A stretch of 64,000 bases of DNA, from positions 252,501-316,500 of the forward strand of contig JAPFBL010000241.1 of NCBI GenBank assembly GCA_026182355.1, written 5' to 3'. Positions 23,876 to 35,218 of the stretch are shown here, in pieces; the stretch's first letter is position 1; each line of letters begins with the position of its first letter. The position numbers were made by a program, and so were the translations under genes. The notes under the pieces were generated by a model. It did no database searches, was not told the origin of the DNA, and saw only the letters and a program-made list of their open reading frames with translations. This DNA comes from Hermatobates lingyangjiaoensis. Lineage: Eukaryota > Arthropoda > Insecta > Hemiptera > Hermatobatidae.

Positions 23876-24512
23876 CAGTGGTGCCTTGAGATACGACTTT
23901 TAATATGTTCCAGACCTGAGCTCCGATTCCAAAGAAACTCGTATCCCCGTTTCCTTTTTAAAATAAAGGAAATAGATTTAATCTGTTTCAACCCTTTAAA
24001 ACACCCCTAACCCACCCCGTAATAACTCCCGCTATATTTGAATATGAAACACCCTTATAACTAAAAATCTGAAATAAACGAAATAAATAGATGCATATTG
24101 TTATTACCACTGAGGTTATATGATGTATATTAGAAATAGGAAAACATACTTCGTAAGATGTTCTTGGAGTCGTTGGAGCTCTTTCGGACGTTGTCCATTA
24201 GTTGCGATCGAAGATGGACAACGTCTGAAAGCGCTCCAACGAGTCCCAGAACATTTTATGAGGTATGATGGTTCTCCCTATTTCTATTATAAATAAAAGA
24301 AATAAGTTATTAATACAAGCAAAAATGGGTACTATACCTTCAAGACTAGTACTCTAGTTAGGGGGAGACTCCTTCACCGAAATTCTGAACCAAAAGCTCC
24401 TCCCGTCTGTTTTTCCACAAACAACCTCTCAAGCCAAGTTCCTGTTTCAGGCAAACATTCAACTCGAATTTGAACTCAGATTTCGAAAAATTCGTATCTC
24501 AATGTACCACTG
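23876..24512. mobile_element. Tc1/mariner- or pogo-like MITE with TA duplication
   Basis: The ends CAGTGGTGCCTTGAGATACG and, reading inward from the other end, CAGTGGTACATTGAGATACG match at 18 of 20 positions. Each end is flanked by TA (23874-23875 and 24513-24514), the target duplication of this superfamily. The interior has no transposase. A fold-back of family T is nested inside (about 24091-24293). A transposase from a full-length relative would be needed for movement. Confidence 0.9.
24091..24293. mobile_element. Family T fold-back nested in the MITE
   Basis: Leader atgcatattgttattacc and arms aaataggaaaacatac / ggtatgatggttctcc are as at 572-740. The minus strand of the left arm has GGAC-AAC-GTCC followed by GAAAG, and the plus strand of the right arm has GAAGATGGACAACGTCTGAA. 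Insertion inside 23876-24512 shows that this family moved later than the MITE. Confidence 0.8.
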
Positions 24513-24566
24513 TATTAAAGAATCAATTGAAGTATTTCCGAATCCTGATTTATTTGTATTGTGATT

Positions 24567-24830
24567 AGGGACCAGGGTAGTGACAACGTGCTCACCTCTG
24601 GAATGGTAGATCCGGGGTTCAATACCCACTCTGCCCTTCGATTTGTTCATGCGGGAAGTGAATAGATCTGATCATGTTGTCCTTCGGAGACCTGCTCGTA
24701 CTCGTTAACTCTGAATACACTTCAGTTAGGCAAAATTTAGGACACCCAATGTAGATTATTGTGGTATTACAAAGTTAGGACTAAGTTCGTTCTTTTGTGA
24801 GACTTGCCACTGTAACCAAACTAACCTAAC
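24567..24830 (+). mobile_element. tRNA-derived SINE, plus strand
   Basis: Head with B box ggggttcaatacccac, body gttaggcaaaatttagg, tail tgtaaccaaactaac. It begins 54 bases after the TA flank of the MITE. Confidence 0.85.
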
Positions 24831-25764
24831 CGTACATTGAATATTGAAAATTGTAACAATTGTATGTGAGTAATATGTTACTCATATTTGTAAGGGGATT
24901 AGTATTATATCTTTCAGTAGATGGATTAATCACAAGTGTATGACTCAACTGGATCTTGACCTTCATCATATTTAATATGTTAGTTCAAAATTCTCTTACG
25001 CTTCCATTTCTTTAAAAAAAAAAACAGTTAAATTAATAAAAAGTCGTGGCTCGTTCATAAGCACTGCAGATCTGTAGCCAATGGTCTTATTCCAGTAAAT
25101 ATCATCAAATGGTTTACGTAGTTAGTACATTTTTTCTTTATACTTGTAAATGTTATCATCCTTAGAAACTTCAGTAGCCTTTCCTTAGTTTATGAACAAA
25201 GCACAAATATCCTTTTACGGAGTGCACGTACAGTTCCGGCAATGTTGGCTATTTACACACTAGGGAAAATACAGCACTGTTACTAATGCAGTGCCAAGTG
25301 CCAATCCTCGTTTTCTAGTGGAAGGTATTTATTTTTTTCACTCTTCTTGATTTGTGTTTCATAAAATCGTTTAAAAACATCATTTCAAATTTATAGTTTA
25401 AGTGTAAAAGTGTTGTGGATTGTTACCGGTTAGGACTTAATCAAGTTTATGTTACATTTTATTACTCACACGTTTTATACGCAAAACTGCGGCAGGGCTA
25501 ATGATTTTCTGCAGTGGTACCACTATATTTTTTCCACTCCCGTCGCTAGTTATGAGTGTGACTGCAGTTTTTCACTTAAATTTCATTGTTTATTAATATC
25601 TTTATTTATATATTACAGTCTAGTTTTATACTGTACTTTTACAAGAAGGCGGTAATCAGATTAAATTGTACTATTATTCATTTTATTCTATGAATTATGA
25701 TTTTTTTCAATTTTTTCATATTGATATAGCTTCTTGACCACTTATTCTTGAAATTCAAACTGGG

Positions 25765-26025
25765 TTTTTGCGGATTTGGACCAAAGAATTAATCACTCCT
25801 GATTATAAGCCAACGTTTCGTCAAAAATTGTTTGGCATTTTCAAGGCTTTTTTTTTTAAGGAAAACTACTTAAGCTGACTGCATTTATCTAACAGCAGTC
25901 TCTCATGTGCTGCTGTTAGATAAATGCATCTAACTAAAGTAGTTTTACCTGGAAAATGCCAAATAACTTTTGGGCAAAACGTCGGCTTATAATCAGTTGT
26001 AGTTAATTCTTTGAACCAATTTCTG
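25765..26025. mobile_element. Fold-back family G with long inner hairpin
   Basis: Outer arms (ggaccaaagaattaatcact and its partner ending near 26016) enclose the ccaacgtttcgtcaaaaat / ttttgggcaaaacgtcgg units. Inside these lies a hairpin (gcatttatctaacagcag with ctgctgttagataaatgc) around 25882-25929. Nested symmetry is clear. Confidence 0.8.
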
Positions 26026-27125
26026 AAAAAAAAAACAGTTTAAATTTTAAATTTTTTTTTTTAGTAAAGATTCTAAAAAATTAATCATTAAAATAGCAAA
26101 AAATATATATAAAAAAATGATTTTTAGGTATGGATTGTGCTGTGGAAAAGTGTTACCGAATGTATTATTTAGACTCAATAGGTTTAGGATTGAGAAAGAC
26201 CCGAAGCTCCTGAGCGTTGCACGCTGACAGCCTTAGGGTTGTGTTATCTACCGTGACCTCAATTGTCCAAGCGTCGTCACACTGTTATGCTGTAAGCGCT
26301 TATTCCTTTTTCTTATCGAGCTCACTCGGTTACTTTTTTTTTTTTTGTATCACTCTTATAATTAGAGTGAAAGTTGCTAAAGGCACATGTGAAGTGGATG
26401 AAGTTTGATATTATCTGAGATGAATAATCTCTCCAGCTTCATAATCTATCAAAAGACATCTTATAATGCAATAAATCAATCTACATCAATTTATCAAATA
26501 GGTCTCTCTGCAAGGACAAACAAAGTCGGTTCTTTGTCAGAGATTGATCTTGAAAGCTTTTAAACTTTTTTAATTTTCTTTCATTGTTTTAGCTGATTCA
26601 TTATATATAAAGTGATGAATAGGAAACTTGAAAAACGATCCCGGAGGACTAATATATATATGTTTTACTTATATGTGTATATAAAAGATATATCACAATT
26701 AAACATAGCAGTGACACATAAACTGAACACATGATCAAAGACTCACAATAATAAATGATAAACAGACCGTAATGGCTGCTGTCCTCAGGACCGTAACAAG
26801 TGACATTGACGTAGGGACGACAGTCAACTAATATATACCCATACTATATGATATTTGAGTTGCTTCAGTATCAAGGACTTCTGACCCGAAGACGACGACT
26901 GTCGAAATATCGTTGTTGAAAGTATCTTAGTGTTGTCTTTCATTGTTTTTCTCTATTCCTGGTTTGATCATATTATATGTGTATATAAATATATATATAT
27001 ATATTATATATATAAAAGAATTCGCATAAACACGTGAAATAACAATCAATTATCAAACCACAATAACAAATGGAAAAATAGACATTGATAAGACAAGACT
27101 TGATCTAATATATATCTATATATAT

Positions 27126-27357
27126 CACTCAAAATTCGAAAAAAACTATCCAAACTGGACGGAAATCAGGTCAAAAACGAAGAAAGGGTTTTCCTGCCGT
27201 TGTGTTTCCGGCGTGTTTGGTCGCCCATTTTATTTTCTCCTGAAGAAGGATCATCCGAAAATTTGAGTTTGTAAGTGTGTCTCTTTCTTCTTTGTGTGTT
27301 GCTTTTCTTCAGTTTTTGAACTGATTTGTCCATATGATCGTTTTTCGAATTTGAGTG
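27126..27357. mobile_element. Family C element with inverted termini
   Basis: Begins cactcaaaattcgaaaaa and ends tttttcgaatttgagtg, with TA on both sides. The centre near 27241 reads CTGAAGA, A, GGAT-C-ATCC, GAAA. The fold-back copy at 30145-30326 is a relative. Confidence 0.85.
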
Positions 27358-27389
27358 GATATATATATATAAGAGAGAGATGATGAGAG

Positions 27390-27640
27390 TTCAATGTAGA
27401 AACAAGAGAAATTAAAAGCACACACTTACAGTCTTTAATTTTTGGTTTGAACCGTCTTCAACTACTCGTATGATCTATATTTGTTCTTTTCGGATCGTAT
27501 TTCCAATCAAAAAAATTTCAAATAAACACTTTAAATAACAATCATTGATCAAAACCACAATATGAAATGGGGAAAGAAAAACCTCTTGTTACGGTTGAAG
27601 GCCTTAGTCTTGTTTTCCCATTTCATATTGTAGGTTTGAT
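27390..27640. mobile_element. Family D fragment followed by family A fold-back
   Basis: gttcaatgtagaaacaagag and tttggtttgaaccgtcttca belong to family D (reverse). From 27520, caaataaacactttaaataa and acggttgaaggccttagtct mark a shortened family A copy that ends at TATATA (27640). Confidence 0.65.
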
Positions 27641-27689
27641 CATATATATATATATATACATATGTATGTGGTTCTGTGTGTGATGTTGG

Positions 27690-28335
27690 ACACATAGTCG
27701 GTCTCTTACTGTGTTAGTTTCCCCTCTTATTTCTCCTGAATACGGTAATCAAATTCTTTAAGAGTGTTGGGGTTTCATATACATTTCTCACTCAAAAGTG
27801 ATTAAGATGTTTCAAGGTACTTGACATAAGCGTCACTTGGGTTTAAGTTACCTGCTCAGAAATCACAGTGCACTTCAGGAGCACGAGGCTGTTCGACACC
27901 ATTTCAAGCAGTATTCGTTCTTTTGGAGTAGCAATGAATGCCTTCCACTAGATGAGTTACTGCAGTTGTGTTAAAAGGTAGTTTTTTTTTTGTTTCTCTG
28001 AATGATTTCTGATTTAGTTGAAGTTCAAACAAATTTCTTTTTTTTTTTAAATGGTAAAAACTAAAATACCGTATACTATTAACAGACAAATCTAAAAAGT
28101 TGAAACAGAATATTGCTTTTTCTTGAAGGCATTCCTTGGAATGTGCAATGGGAAGCTCAGGATACAGCACGATAAAGGGGAGTAGACAAGAGTCTCAATA
28201 TATGCAAGGAGGTGTTCTCCTCATTACCTCTTACTGCCTACTGTCTTATCTACGATGGCAACGTCTTACCATAAGCCTGTCACGCACCTTCGTGCCATTC
28301 CTGGCCTTAAGCCATGATCATACTAACAAATAGGC
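27690..28335. other. Moderately GC-rich DNA, unknown
   Basis: Unique-looking sequence with short open frames on both strands (for example 28136-28333, plus). None has recognisable domains. Directly upstream of the satellite array. Confidence 0.35.
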
Positions 28336-28344
28336 ATTGACGAT

Positions 28345-29290
28345 GACTTGTCAAAAAGCTACATGAGTGATTATAGCGCATGTACTGCTTTGCACAAGCT
28401 ATTTATGGATAATTAAACTTATACATGACCAGTCCATAGGTGCATGAATGATTATAATCTTGCATTGCTTTATCAGAAGCTATTTATGGATAAGCAAACT
28501 TATACATGACTAGTCCATAGGTGCATGAATGATTATAATCTTGCATTGCTTTATCAGAAGCTATTTATGGATAAGCGTACTTATCATACTTACATGACTA
28601 GTCCATAGCTGCATAAATTATAATAATGCATATATAGCTTTATCAGAAGCTATTTATGGATAAGTGTACTTATCATATTTACATGACTAGTCCATAGCTG
28701 CATAAATGGTAATAATGCATATACAGCTTTATCAGAAGCTATTTATGGATAAGTGTACTTATCATACTTACATGACTAGTCCATAGCTGCATAAATGGTA
28801 ATAATGCATATACAGCTTTATCAGAAGCTATTTATGGATAAGTGTACTTATCATATTTACATGACTAGTCCATAGCTGCATAAATGGTAATAATGCATAT
28901 ATAGCTTTATCAGAAGCTATTTATGGATAAGCAATACTTATTACATGTATCGGCTAGTCCATACTGCATGAATGTTAATAATCATTACATTGCTTTACCA
29001 GAAGCTATTTATGGATAAGTGTACTTACCATATTTACATGACTAGTCCATAGCTGCATAAATGGTAATAATGCATATACAGCTTTATCAGAAGCTATTTA
29101 TGGATAAGCGTACTTATCATACTTACATACTAGTCCATAGCTGCATAAATGGTAATAATGCATATATAGCTTTACCAGAAGCTATTTATGGATAAGAAAC
29201 TTATACATGACTCATGTCCATAGGTGCATGAATGATTACAATGCATATACAGCTTTATCAGAAGCTATTTATGGATAAGGTACTTACAGC
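28345..29290. repeat. Satellite array, 81-89 bp units, about 11 copies
   Basis: The anchor word tatttatggata recurs at 28400, 28481, 28562, 28651, 28740, 28829, 28918, 29006, 29095, 29183 and 29266. The first spacings are 81, then mostly 88-89, with 83 at the end. Units share actagtccatagctgcata and gctttatcagaagc. The inner units (28562-28918) are the most alike, and edge units are diverged or shortened. No coding content. Confidence 0.95.
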
Positions 29291-29696
29291 TATGAGCTTA
29301 GTGCGTAAGATTACACTGCCGAATCCTCTATAGACTTATGTAATTCTTATCTCTCTGACTTGTCTATAGTGCAGAAATTACAATCATTTACGTCTTCATA
29401 AAATTTATGTTAACAACTTACAATGACTTGGTATTCACTCGTATCTTAAAGATTGTATACTCTCAAGTTTATCAATTAAATATTTGACGTCTTCATAAGA
29501 AATTTAAACTAAGCTGTATTACTTAAAAATCGAATTCAGTTACATTATATAATTTCTTTTATTATAATAAAACTTTTTCATATCATAAAATTAAACGTAT
29601 AATTTGCCAAATATAAATGATAAAGCAAGTATGAACTTTGACCTAAAAAAAAGTGTTTATTAATATTAGAAACTGTTTTGAAATGAAAAAAAAGAG

Positions 29697-29900
29697 TGGG
29701 TAGGGTGGAGGACTTGTGTTAATGAAGGAAGTTTGATTAGGCAGAGAGGCCTTGGATATTGTTCTGGGAAGGTTTAACAGCTAATAGGTTAGGCGAGATT
29801 GTAGCATGCTGACTCACACTCTCCTCCGTAGAGACTGCTTTCCTTTTTCCTCGACTTCCCTCCCGTAAAAGGAGAACATCCTCCAATCAATTTCTATTCC
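29697..29900. other. GC-richer island with CT-rich end
   Basis: G-rich left part (gagtgggtagggtggaggac) passes into a C/T-rich right part (tttcctcgacttccctcccg). The same left-to-right trend is seen at 33300-33620, 38010-38300 and 40250-40450. No ORF of note. Confidence 0.3.
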
Positions 29901-29999
29901 TAAAACCTTTTTTACATTTCAACTTCACCCAACCTAACTTTATTTCATTTTTTAAAAAAATTTCAAACTCCGTTATATTTATAAAAATATCTTTTAATA

Positions 30000-30112
30000 A
30001 CAATTAATTGAAATAACAATTAATGTTTAAACCACTATAAGAAAAATTCTAAGATCTTTCAACCGTAATAAGCGGTATATTTTTTTCGTTTCTTATTGTG
30101 GTTATATATTAC
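30000..30112. mobile_element. Family A, decayed fold-back
   Basis: Recognisable from gaaataacaattaatg, agatctttcaaccgtaataa and tttcttattgtggtt. Shortened centre. Confidence 0.65.
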
Positions 30113-30144
30113 ATGTAAAATTTATATATATATATATATTACTC

Positions 30145-30326
30145 AAAATTCGAAAAAAACTATCCAACTGGACGGAAATCAGCTCAAAAACAAAGAAAAG
30201 CAACACACAGAGAAAGAGACACACTTACAAACTCAAATTTTCTCCTGAAGACGGATCATCCGAAAATTTGAGTTTGTAAGTGTGTCTCTTTCTCTGTGTG
30301 TTGCTTTTCTTCGTTTTTGAGCTGAT
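30145..30326. mobile_element. Family C palindrome
   Basis: Arms 30180-30241 and 30262-30325 are near-perfect complements (gctcaaaaacaaagaaaagc and its partner). The centre at 30245-30266 reads CTGAAGA, C, GGAT-C-ATCC, GAAA. Short TA tracts flank it. Confidence 0.9.
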
Positions 30327-30330
30327 ATAT

Positions 30331-30440
30331 ATATATAGTTCAATGTACATAAAGAAACATAGAGAAATAAAAAACACAAACTTACAGTCTCTAATTTTCG
30401 GCTAAACCGTCTTCAGGAGAGATAAAGAAGGGAAACCAAG
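30331..30440 (-). mobile_element. Family D element, reverse copy
   Basis: gttcaatgtacataaagaaa, then acttacagtctctaattttc and aaaccgtcttcaggagagat. Same family as 46598-46826. Confidence 0.75.
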
Positions 30441-30897
30441 CGCACTGGTACAGTGACGGTTGGAGACCAACATTGCTGCCACATACGCTGTTGGTTTTTG
30501 CATCTTTTATACTGTCCTAAACGCCAACGGGCGCCAATCTGTGGTCAGTGAGAATATTTAGATGGTCGGCGAAGAAAAGGGACCACATGAAATATAAAAA
30601 TTAACGAAACTTATTGATTAAAAATTTTAAAGCTACGTTTATTATTATTATATATTTGAAAACGAAGCCTTTCACCTATTTTTTTTTTCAAATCCATATT
30701 AGTGGTCTGTGAAATAAAAAAAAATACCATTTAGTGGTCCATGAAGTTCTAGAGATTGGCGACCATATGAGAGGGCATTCATGATTCGGAACCCATGACC
30801 CATGGGCGTCCATAATACTTGTTGGATCCAACAGTACATGGTGTCATCTGTCCTAGAGAAACCCATGCTCAATGGTTTATTTTAGCATAGTTTAAAG

Positions 30898-31857
30898 CAG
30901 GCGTGGGGAATCCGCGGCCTTAATGCCGCATGTGGCCTTTTGAACCGTGAAATGTGACCTTCTACAGTTTGTTGGGAAAAATGTTTTAAAATATAAAGAA
31001 TTACAATTATGGTAATAAAGACTAAAAAAATTCTGGCATTTAGAAAGAAGAATATTCATTAATCATTGCTTGAAAAGTCTTAAGCTTATGGAAAATAATT
31101 TTCCTGGGTTAACAAATGTAATAAACAAAGGCAGTAAGGACACTACTGAATCTTTTGAAAGATGCAAAACAGATTTAGATGTACTTGATCTAGTAATATA
31201 ATGATAGATCAAGTATTTTACAATATAACTATTATACAGTGGAACCTCTACTTACGAGAAACTCGAGATACGAGAGGTCTTTCGAGCAAAAATCTTGCTC
31301 TATATACGAGAGAAAATCCAAGTTACGAGAATTTCCAGATGGTTCCACTAGGTGGCCAAGTTACGAGAATCAGTTACGAAACTGATACAGTAATGTTAAA
31401 AACCAAAAAAAAGCAGAAAAAAGTGAATAAATAAATTAGTGCCGTAAAAAAATTTAGTTTTTCATAAAGTTAACTTTAATTTTAAGTGGAAGTGTTCATA
31501 ATAAACTCGCATTTTATTTCGTTAATATCATCTTATTTATCTTATTACTGTATTTTTATGTTCAGTCACTATTTGAATGTGTTTAGAAATCAGGAAGATG
31601 TGTTCATAGTTATTTAAGGTTAACTTGAATGATTTTGGGAGGCCGGGAACAAATTAATTGGTTTTCAGTTATTTCTTATGGGAAAAATTGGCTCTAGATA
31701 CGAGAAATTCTAGATACGAGCACGATCCGGGAACGAATTAATCTCGTATGTAGAAGTCCCACTGTATAAGAATTTGCTTATCTATTCTTGGTGACCTTTT
31801 GGGGAAGTGGACGGTCCCTAAAATGGCCTTTACTCCAAGAAAGGTTTCCCACCCCTG
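30898..31857. mobile_element. Non-autonomous hAT element with 8-bp duplication
   Basis: The left end CAGGCGTGGGGAATC and the inverted right end CAGGGGTGGGAAACC match a hAT-type terminal repeat. The flanks are gtttaaag (30890-30897) and gtttaaac (31858-31865), a 7-of-8 target duplication of the length expected for hAT. There is no transposase; the interior is AT-rich and holds a nested MITE (31237-31764), without which this copy would be about 430 bp. Its source would be a full-length hAT elsewhere in the genome. Confidence 0.9.
31237..31764. mobile_element. TA-flanked MITE nested in a hAT element
   Basis: The ends CAGTGGAACCTCTACTTACG and, inverted, CAGTGGGACTTCTACATACG agree at 17 of 20 positions, with TA on both sides (31235-31236, 31765-31766). 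The subterminal region repeats acgagaaactcgagatacga words on both ends. This is Tc1/mariner-like (pogo/Tigger style). The interior frame of 77 codons has no transposase motif. Confidence 0.9.
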
Positions 31858-32554
31858 GTTTAAACCATGCTGTTATTTAGCATTGATAATCTAGTTTTTT
31901 TGGGATTGGTATATTGAACATGATGAACATACCAGAATGCCCATGAAATCATTTCGTTGACTCTGAATCTATAATAATTGTTTAATGAATTCAATTTATA
32001 TCATGGCTGTTTAGAAAGAATCCATGTTTTCACGAGAGCTTTCTGGACTAATGAAAGGTAATGAAAACCCTGTATGTAATTAAACGTCCTTTGTTAATTT
32101 ATTCACTGCCAATTCTCTTGGAAAGATCCTGCAGATTAATTTAAAGTGAAATCTAATTAATCAACGGCTTAATTAATTATACCCTTTTACTAAAGAATAT
32201 AAATTTCCTTATTTAACTTTAATTTTGAAGTTGGTTGGCACTGATATCTTGTAAAACCAAACGTTTATTTTATTTTTTTTTGATATATTAAATATGAAAT
32301 ATTTAGAAGTGTTCTGGTTTATGACTTGTGGATTTAGCCATTAATAAATGAAGAATTGTAGTACTATCGTTTTTTTTTTACAAGAATACACAATAATTGT
32401 GCAGGTTTGAACATGCTCAATAATTGTGATGGATGAAATGGACCTTGTTGAGTCATTTCAACCAACAGTTGGCATAACTGAAAAGAAAAAAAAAAACATT
32501 ATTTATATGAAACATTTGTGGTAAATGGATAATACCAAGTCTCCATACAAAGTT

Positions 32555-32615
32555 TTTTTTTTCATTCAAACTACGCTTTTCGAACACTTTGTGTTCATCA
32601 TCAGGTAACATCCAT
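32555..32615 (-). mobile_element. Fold-back family H, solo
   Basis: Minus strand: CCTGATGA, T, GAACAC-AAA-GTGTTC, GAAAAGCG (about 32576-32604). This is the clearest CTGATGA copy of the motif. Confidence 0.7.
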
Positions 32616-32763
32616 TAAAGAACTGAATGGAAGGATAATTACAATAATTACCAATGGAAGGATTGGAAGACATACAACTGTCGAACTTTCACTCAATTTT
32701 TTTGTTTTTAATAAAAAAACTTTTTTTTTGTGTTACGACTTTGTAATATCCATTTACTCCAGT

Positions 32764-32963
32764 CAATGATTAAACCACAATAAGAATGGGAAAACAAGAC
32801 TAAGATCTTTCAACCGTAACAAGCGGTCTTCGTCAGAGTCAAAAACCCAACTGACGAAGACGAAGACCGCTTGTTACGGTTGAAAGATCTTAGTCTTGTT
32901 TTCCCATTCTTATTGTGGTTTAATCATTGATTGTTGATTCACGTGTTTATGTGAAATCTTTTT
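32764..32963. mobile_element. Family A palindrome
   Basis: Full fold-back with very short spacer (gacgaagac shared by both halves near 32855). Unlike most copies, no TA microsatellite flanks it: the neighbours are ccagt and accccag. The word ccag/cca flanks both sides. Confidence 0.9.
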
Positions 32964-33299
32964 ACCCCAGTATGAGTAAATACCACGCACTTATGGATTC
33001 GAAAAGTAATGAGTGAAACATTTGTATGCGGGTGTTAGACTCAGTTTTTCAACTTGAGTAAATACCACGTGTTACTGATCGTATAACTTCTAACTCTAGC
33101 ATATGCTTAGTTCACTGTTGTTCAGAATTAGTCGTGTAGAAAATGCGGTAAATCTATGGTCTGCCGTTATAATCCATATGATTTGAAATGATGAATATAT
33201 CAGCAGTGGGCAAAGTTTGATGGGTTCCATGCGTATTTCTTTTAAAACCTTTATAATCTAAAAGAAATCAGTCAGTATGAGGATTAGCCTGTATTCGTA

Positions 33300-33640
33300 G
33301 AGGATGGTTGTGTTGAAGCAGCGGGGAAGGGAACAGGTTGAAAGTGGGTGATGAGTGACTTCCGCCCTTGAGGTTATGCCGGGGTCAGAGCGAGGCTGCT
33401 TCAGCCACACCCTCCACCGTCGTCTCAGCCTTGTCGTCTGTTTTAGCAGACACCTTTGCCCTTCAAGCCTTCTTCACAAGGCCTCTTCATACAAGGAATC
33501 CCCTTTTCAGCTCGCCTTTCCACATGTATTTTTACCAGTCCAGTCGTTTTCCAATTGATTCAAGCCAACCCTCCCTTCTACTTCATTTCTTCCTGCTTTA
33601 TTCAGTTCTTTTAGCGTTAACTACATTCAAAGACCTTAGA
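33300..33640. other. GC-rich exon-like island
   Basis: GC-rich, with two overlapping plus-strand frames (33355-33558 and 33368-33649) and no domain I recognise. The left part is purine-rich (agcagcggggaagggaacag) and the right part C/T-rich (ctcccttctacttcatttct). Possible exon or untranslated region; no splice evidence strong enough to call a gene. Confidence 0.35.
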
Positions 33641-33714
33641 TATGTTTAATTTTTTTTTTATTAATTTAATGGTGGTTTTGTTTGATATTTAGATGTATAC
33701 CAACGTCTAAACCT

Positions 33715-33905
33715 ATAAGAAATGAGGAAAAAAAAACTTAACATCTTTCATCCGTAACAAGCAGTCTTCGTCAGAGTGAAACCCCAAATCATTTGGGATT
33801 TGACTTCGCTGAAGGCCGCTTGTTACGGTTGAGACGTCTTTTTTTGTCATTTCTTATTATGGTTTGGACGTGGATTATTTCACGTGTTTATATGAAATCT
33901 TGTTA
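33715..33905. mobile_element. Family A element, diverged fold-back
   Basis: aacatctttcatccgtaaca / ttacggttgagacgtctttt pair across a short centre, ending in tttatatgaaatcttgttat. Confidence 0.8.
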
Positions 33906-34368
33906 TAGATGTATATATTTCAAAATAAGAAATGGAGATTAACCAGACTTTCTAATGACTTTAAATAGAATAAAACTGACTATGGTAGATATTTCTGATG
34001 ATAGTAAGAAATAATTTCTTATTATCTCTGCCCACCAGAAGATCAAAGAAATAAAGCACTAATGGGAGAGATGTACTAATAATGAATACATATCCCATTT
34101 GATTTTCTTTTCTGATGATGAACCGTCCTTCGATATGTATATATCGTAGTAACATATTTGTTAAAAACGGTTTTAACTATAATTACATATGCTGCATGAC
34201 AATGTCAATTAATGGTGATGTGTGTCGCGAAGCGATACGATATCGCTAACTCTGTAACTCTTGTGTTTATTCAAATCAATGGACCTAATTGTCTCTTAGT
34301 ACGCAAGTGCAATATGTTTACACTGTCCGCAGTCAGGTAATCATTCCTCCTAATAAAGGATTGATAAC

Positions 34369-34420
<52 letters not shown>
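34369..34420. repeat. (TA)n microsatellite
   Basis: About 50 bases of TA with one slip. Confidence 0.95.
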
Positions 34421-34424
<4 letters not shown>

Positions 34425-34554
34425 AAATAAAAAACGAAGGAAACACACAGAAAGACACAGACATAACTCACATCTTTCTGTCTGTGTCTTTCTGTGTGTT
34501 TCCTTCGTTTTTTATTTTATTGTAAAAAAGTCCGCTGGACCGTTTCTTTTAATT

Positions 34555-34555
<1 letters not shown>
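34421..34555. mobile_element. Family B-type fold-back, centre lost
   Basis: Arms 34421-34467 and about 34477-34522 (aaaaacgaaggaaacacaca and partner) are near perfect. The tail tccgctggaccgtttctttt reaches the next TA tract. It has the outer arms of 51945-52214 but has lost the core with the CTGATGA centre. Confidence 0.85.
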
Positions 34556-34587
<32 letters not shown>

Positions 34588-34590
<3 letters not shown>

Positions 34591-34712
34591 TTTGACTCTG
34601 ACGAAGACCGCTTGTTACGGTTGAAAGATCTTAGTCTTGTTTTCACATTTCTTATTGTGGTTTGATCATTGATTGTTATTTCACGTGTTTATGTGAAATC
34701 TTTTTATATATA
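34588..34712 (+). mobile_element. Family A forward half
   Basis: Solo half flanked on both sides by TA tracts: tttgactctgacgaagaccg to the terminal gtgaaatctttttatata. Confidence 0.9.
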
Positions 34713-34734
34713 TATATATAAATAAATATCATGA

Positions 34735-34827
34735 TAAACGAAAAACAGTCAGTCCCGCAGGACTGATTACACTTAAAATAAACTAATTTCACGTGTTTAT
34801 GTGAAATCTTTATATATATATATATAT

Positions 34828-34859
<32 letters not shown>

Positions 34860-34865
34860 TATATC
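34735..34865. repeat. Family E and A scraps between TA tracts
   Basis: A family E end (atcatgataaacgaaaaaca) is joined directly to a family A terminus (tttcacgtgtttatgtgaaa). TA runs follow. The family E end then repeats at 34865-34905. It looks like template switching or unequal exchange between neighbouring copies. Confidence 0.6.
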
Positions 34866-34869
34866 ATGA

Positions 34870-35218
34870 TATCATGATAAACGAAAAACAGTCCCGCAGG
34901 ACTGATTACACTTAAAATAAACTGTGACACAGACAGAAACATAACAAAGACTCACTTTTCAATATTTCAACCGTAATAGCGGTCGTCCTCATGAGAAGAA
35001 GTGAATTGACTTTTTTTCTTTGATCTCGACTCCTTAGTTCCTTTTTTATTTTTCTCCTTCGCGGCAGCACTGCTTTAGCCCTCACGCAGTGAGTTCTTTA
35101 GTTGACTATCGTCCCTCCGTCAATTCACTTCTCCTGAGGATGACCGTCATTACGGTCGAAATATTGGAAAGTGAGTCTTTGTTATGTTTCTGTCTATGTG
35201 TCACAGTTTATTTTAAGT
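34870..35218. mobile_element. Family E fold-back
   Basis: Left arm from about 34909 and right arm about 35119-35218 are complements (ctgtgacacagacagaaaca and partner). The right half has CTGAGGATGACCGTCATTAC then GGTCGAAATATTG. The spacer of about 100 bases is unique. The left edge atcatgataaacgaaaaaca is the family end, also found at 50355 and inverted at 62440-62460. Confidence 0.85.

Noticed and set aside
34271..34525. Frames with IYIYIY runs here and at 2621, 16796, 49782, 51780, 52030 and 62832
   Set aside because: TA microsatellites encode Ile-Tyr alternation; the flanking residues come from fold-back repeats.
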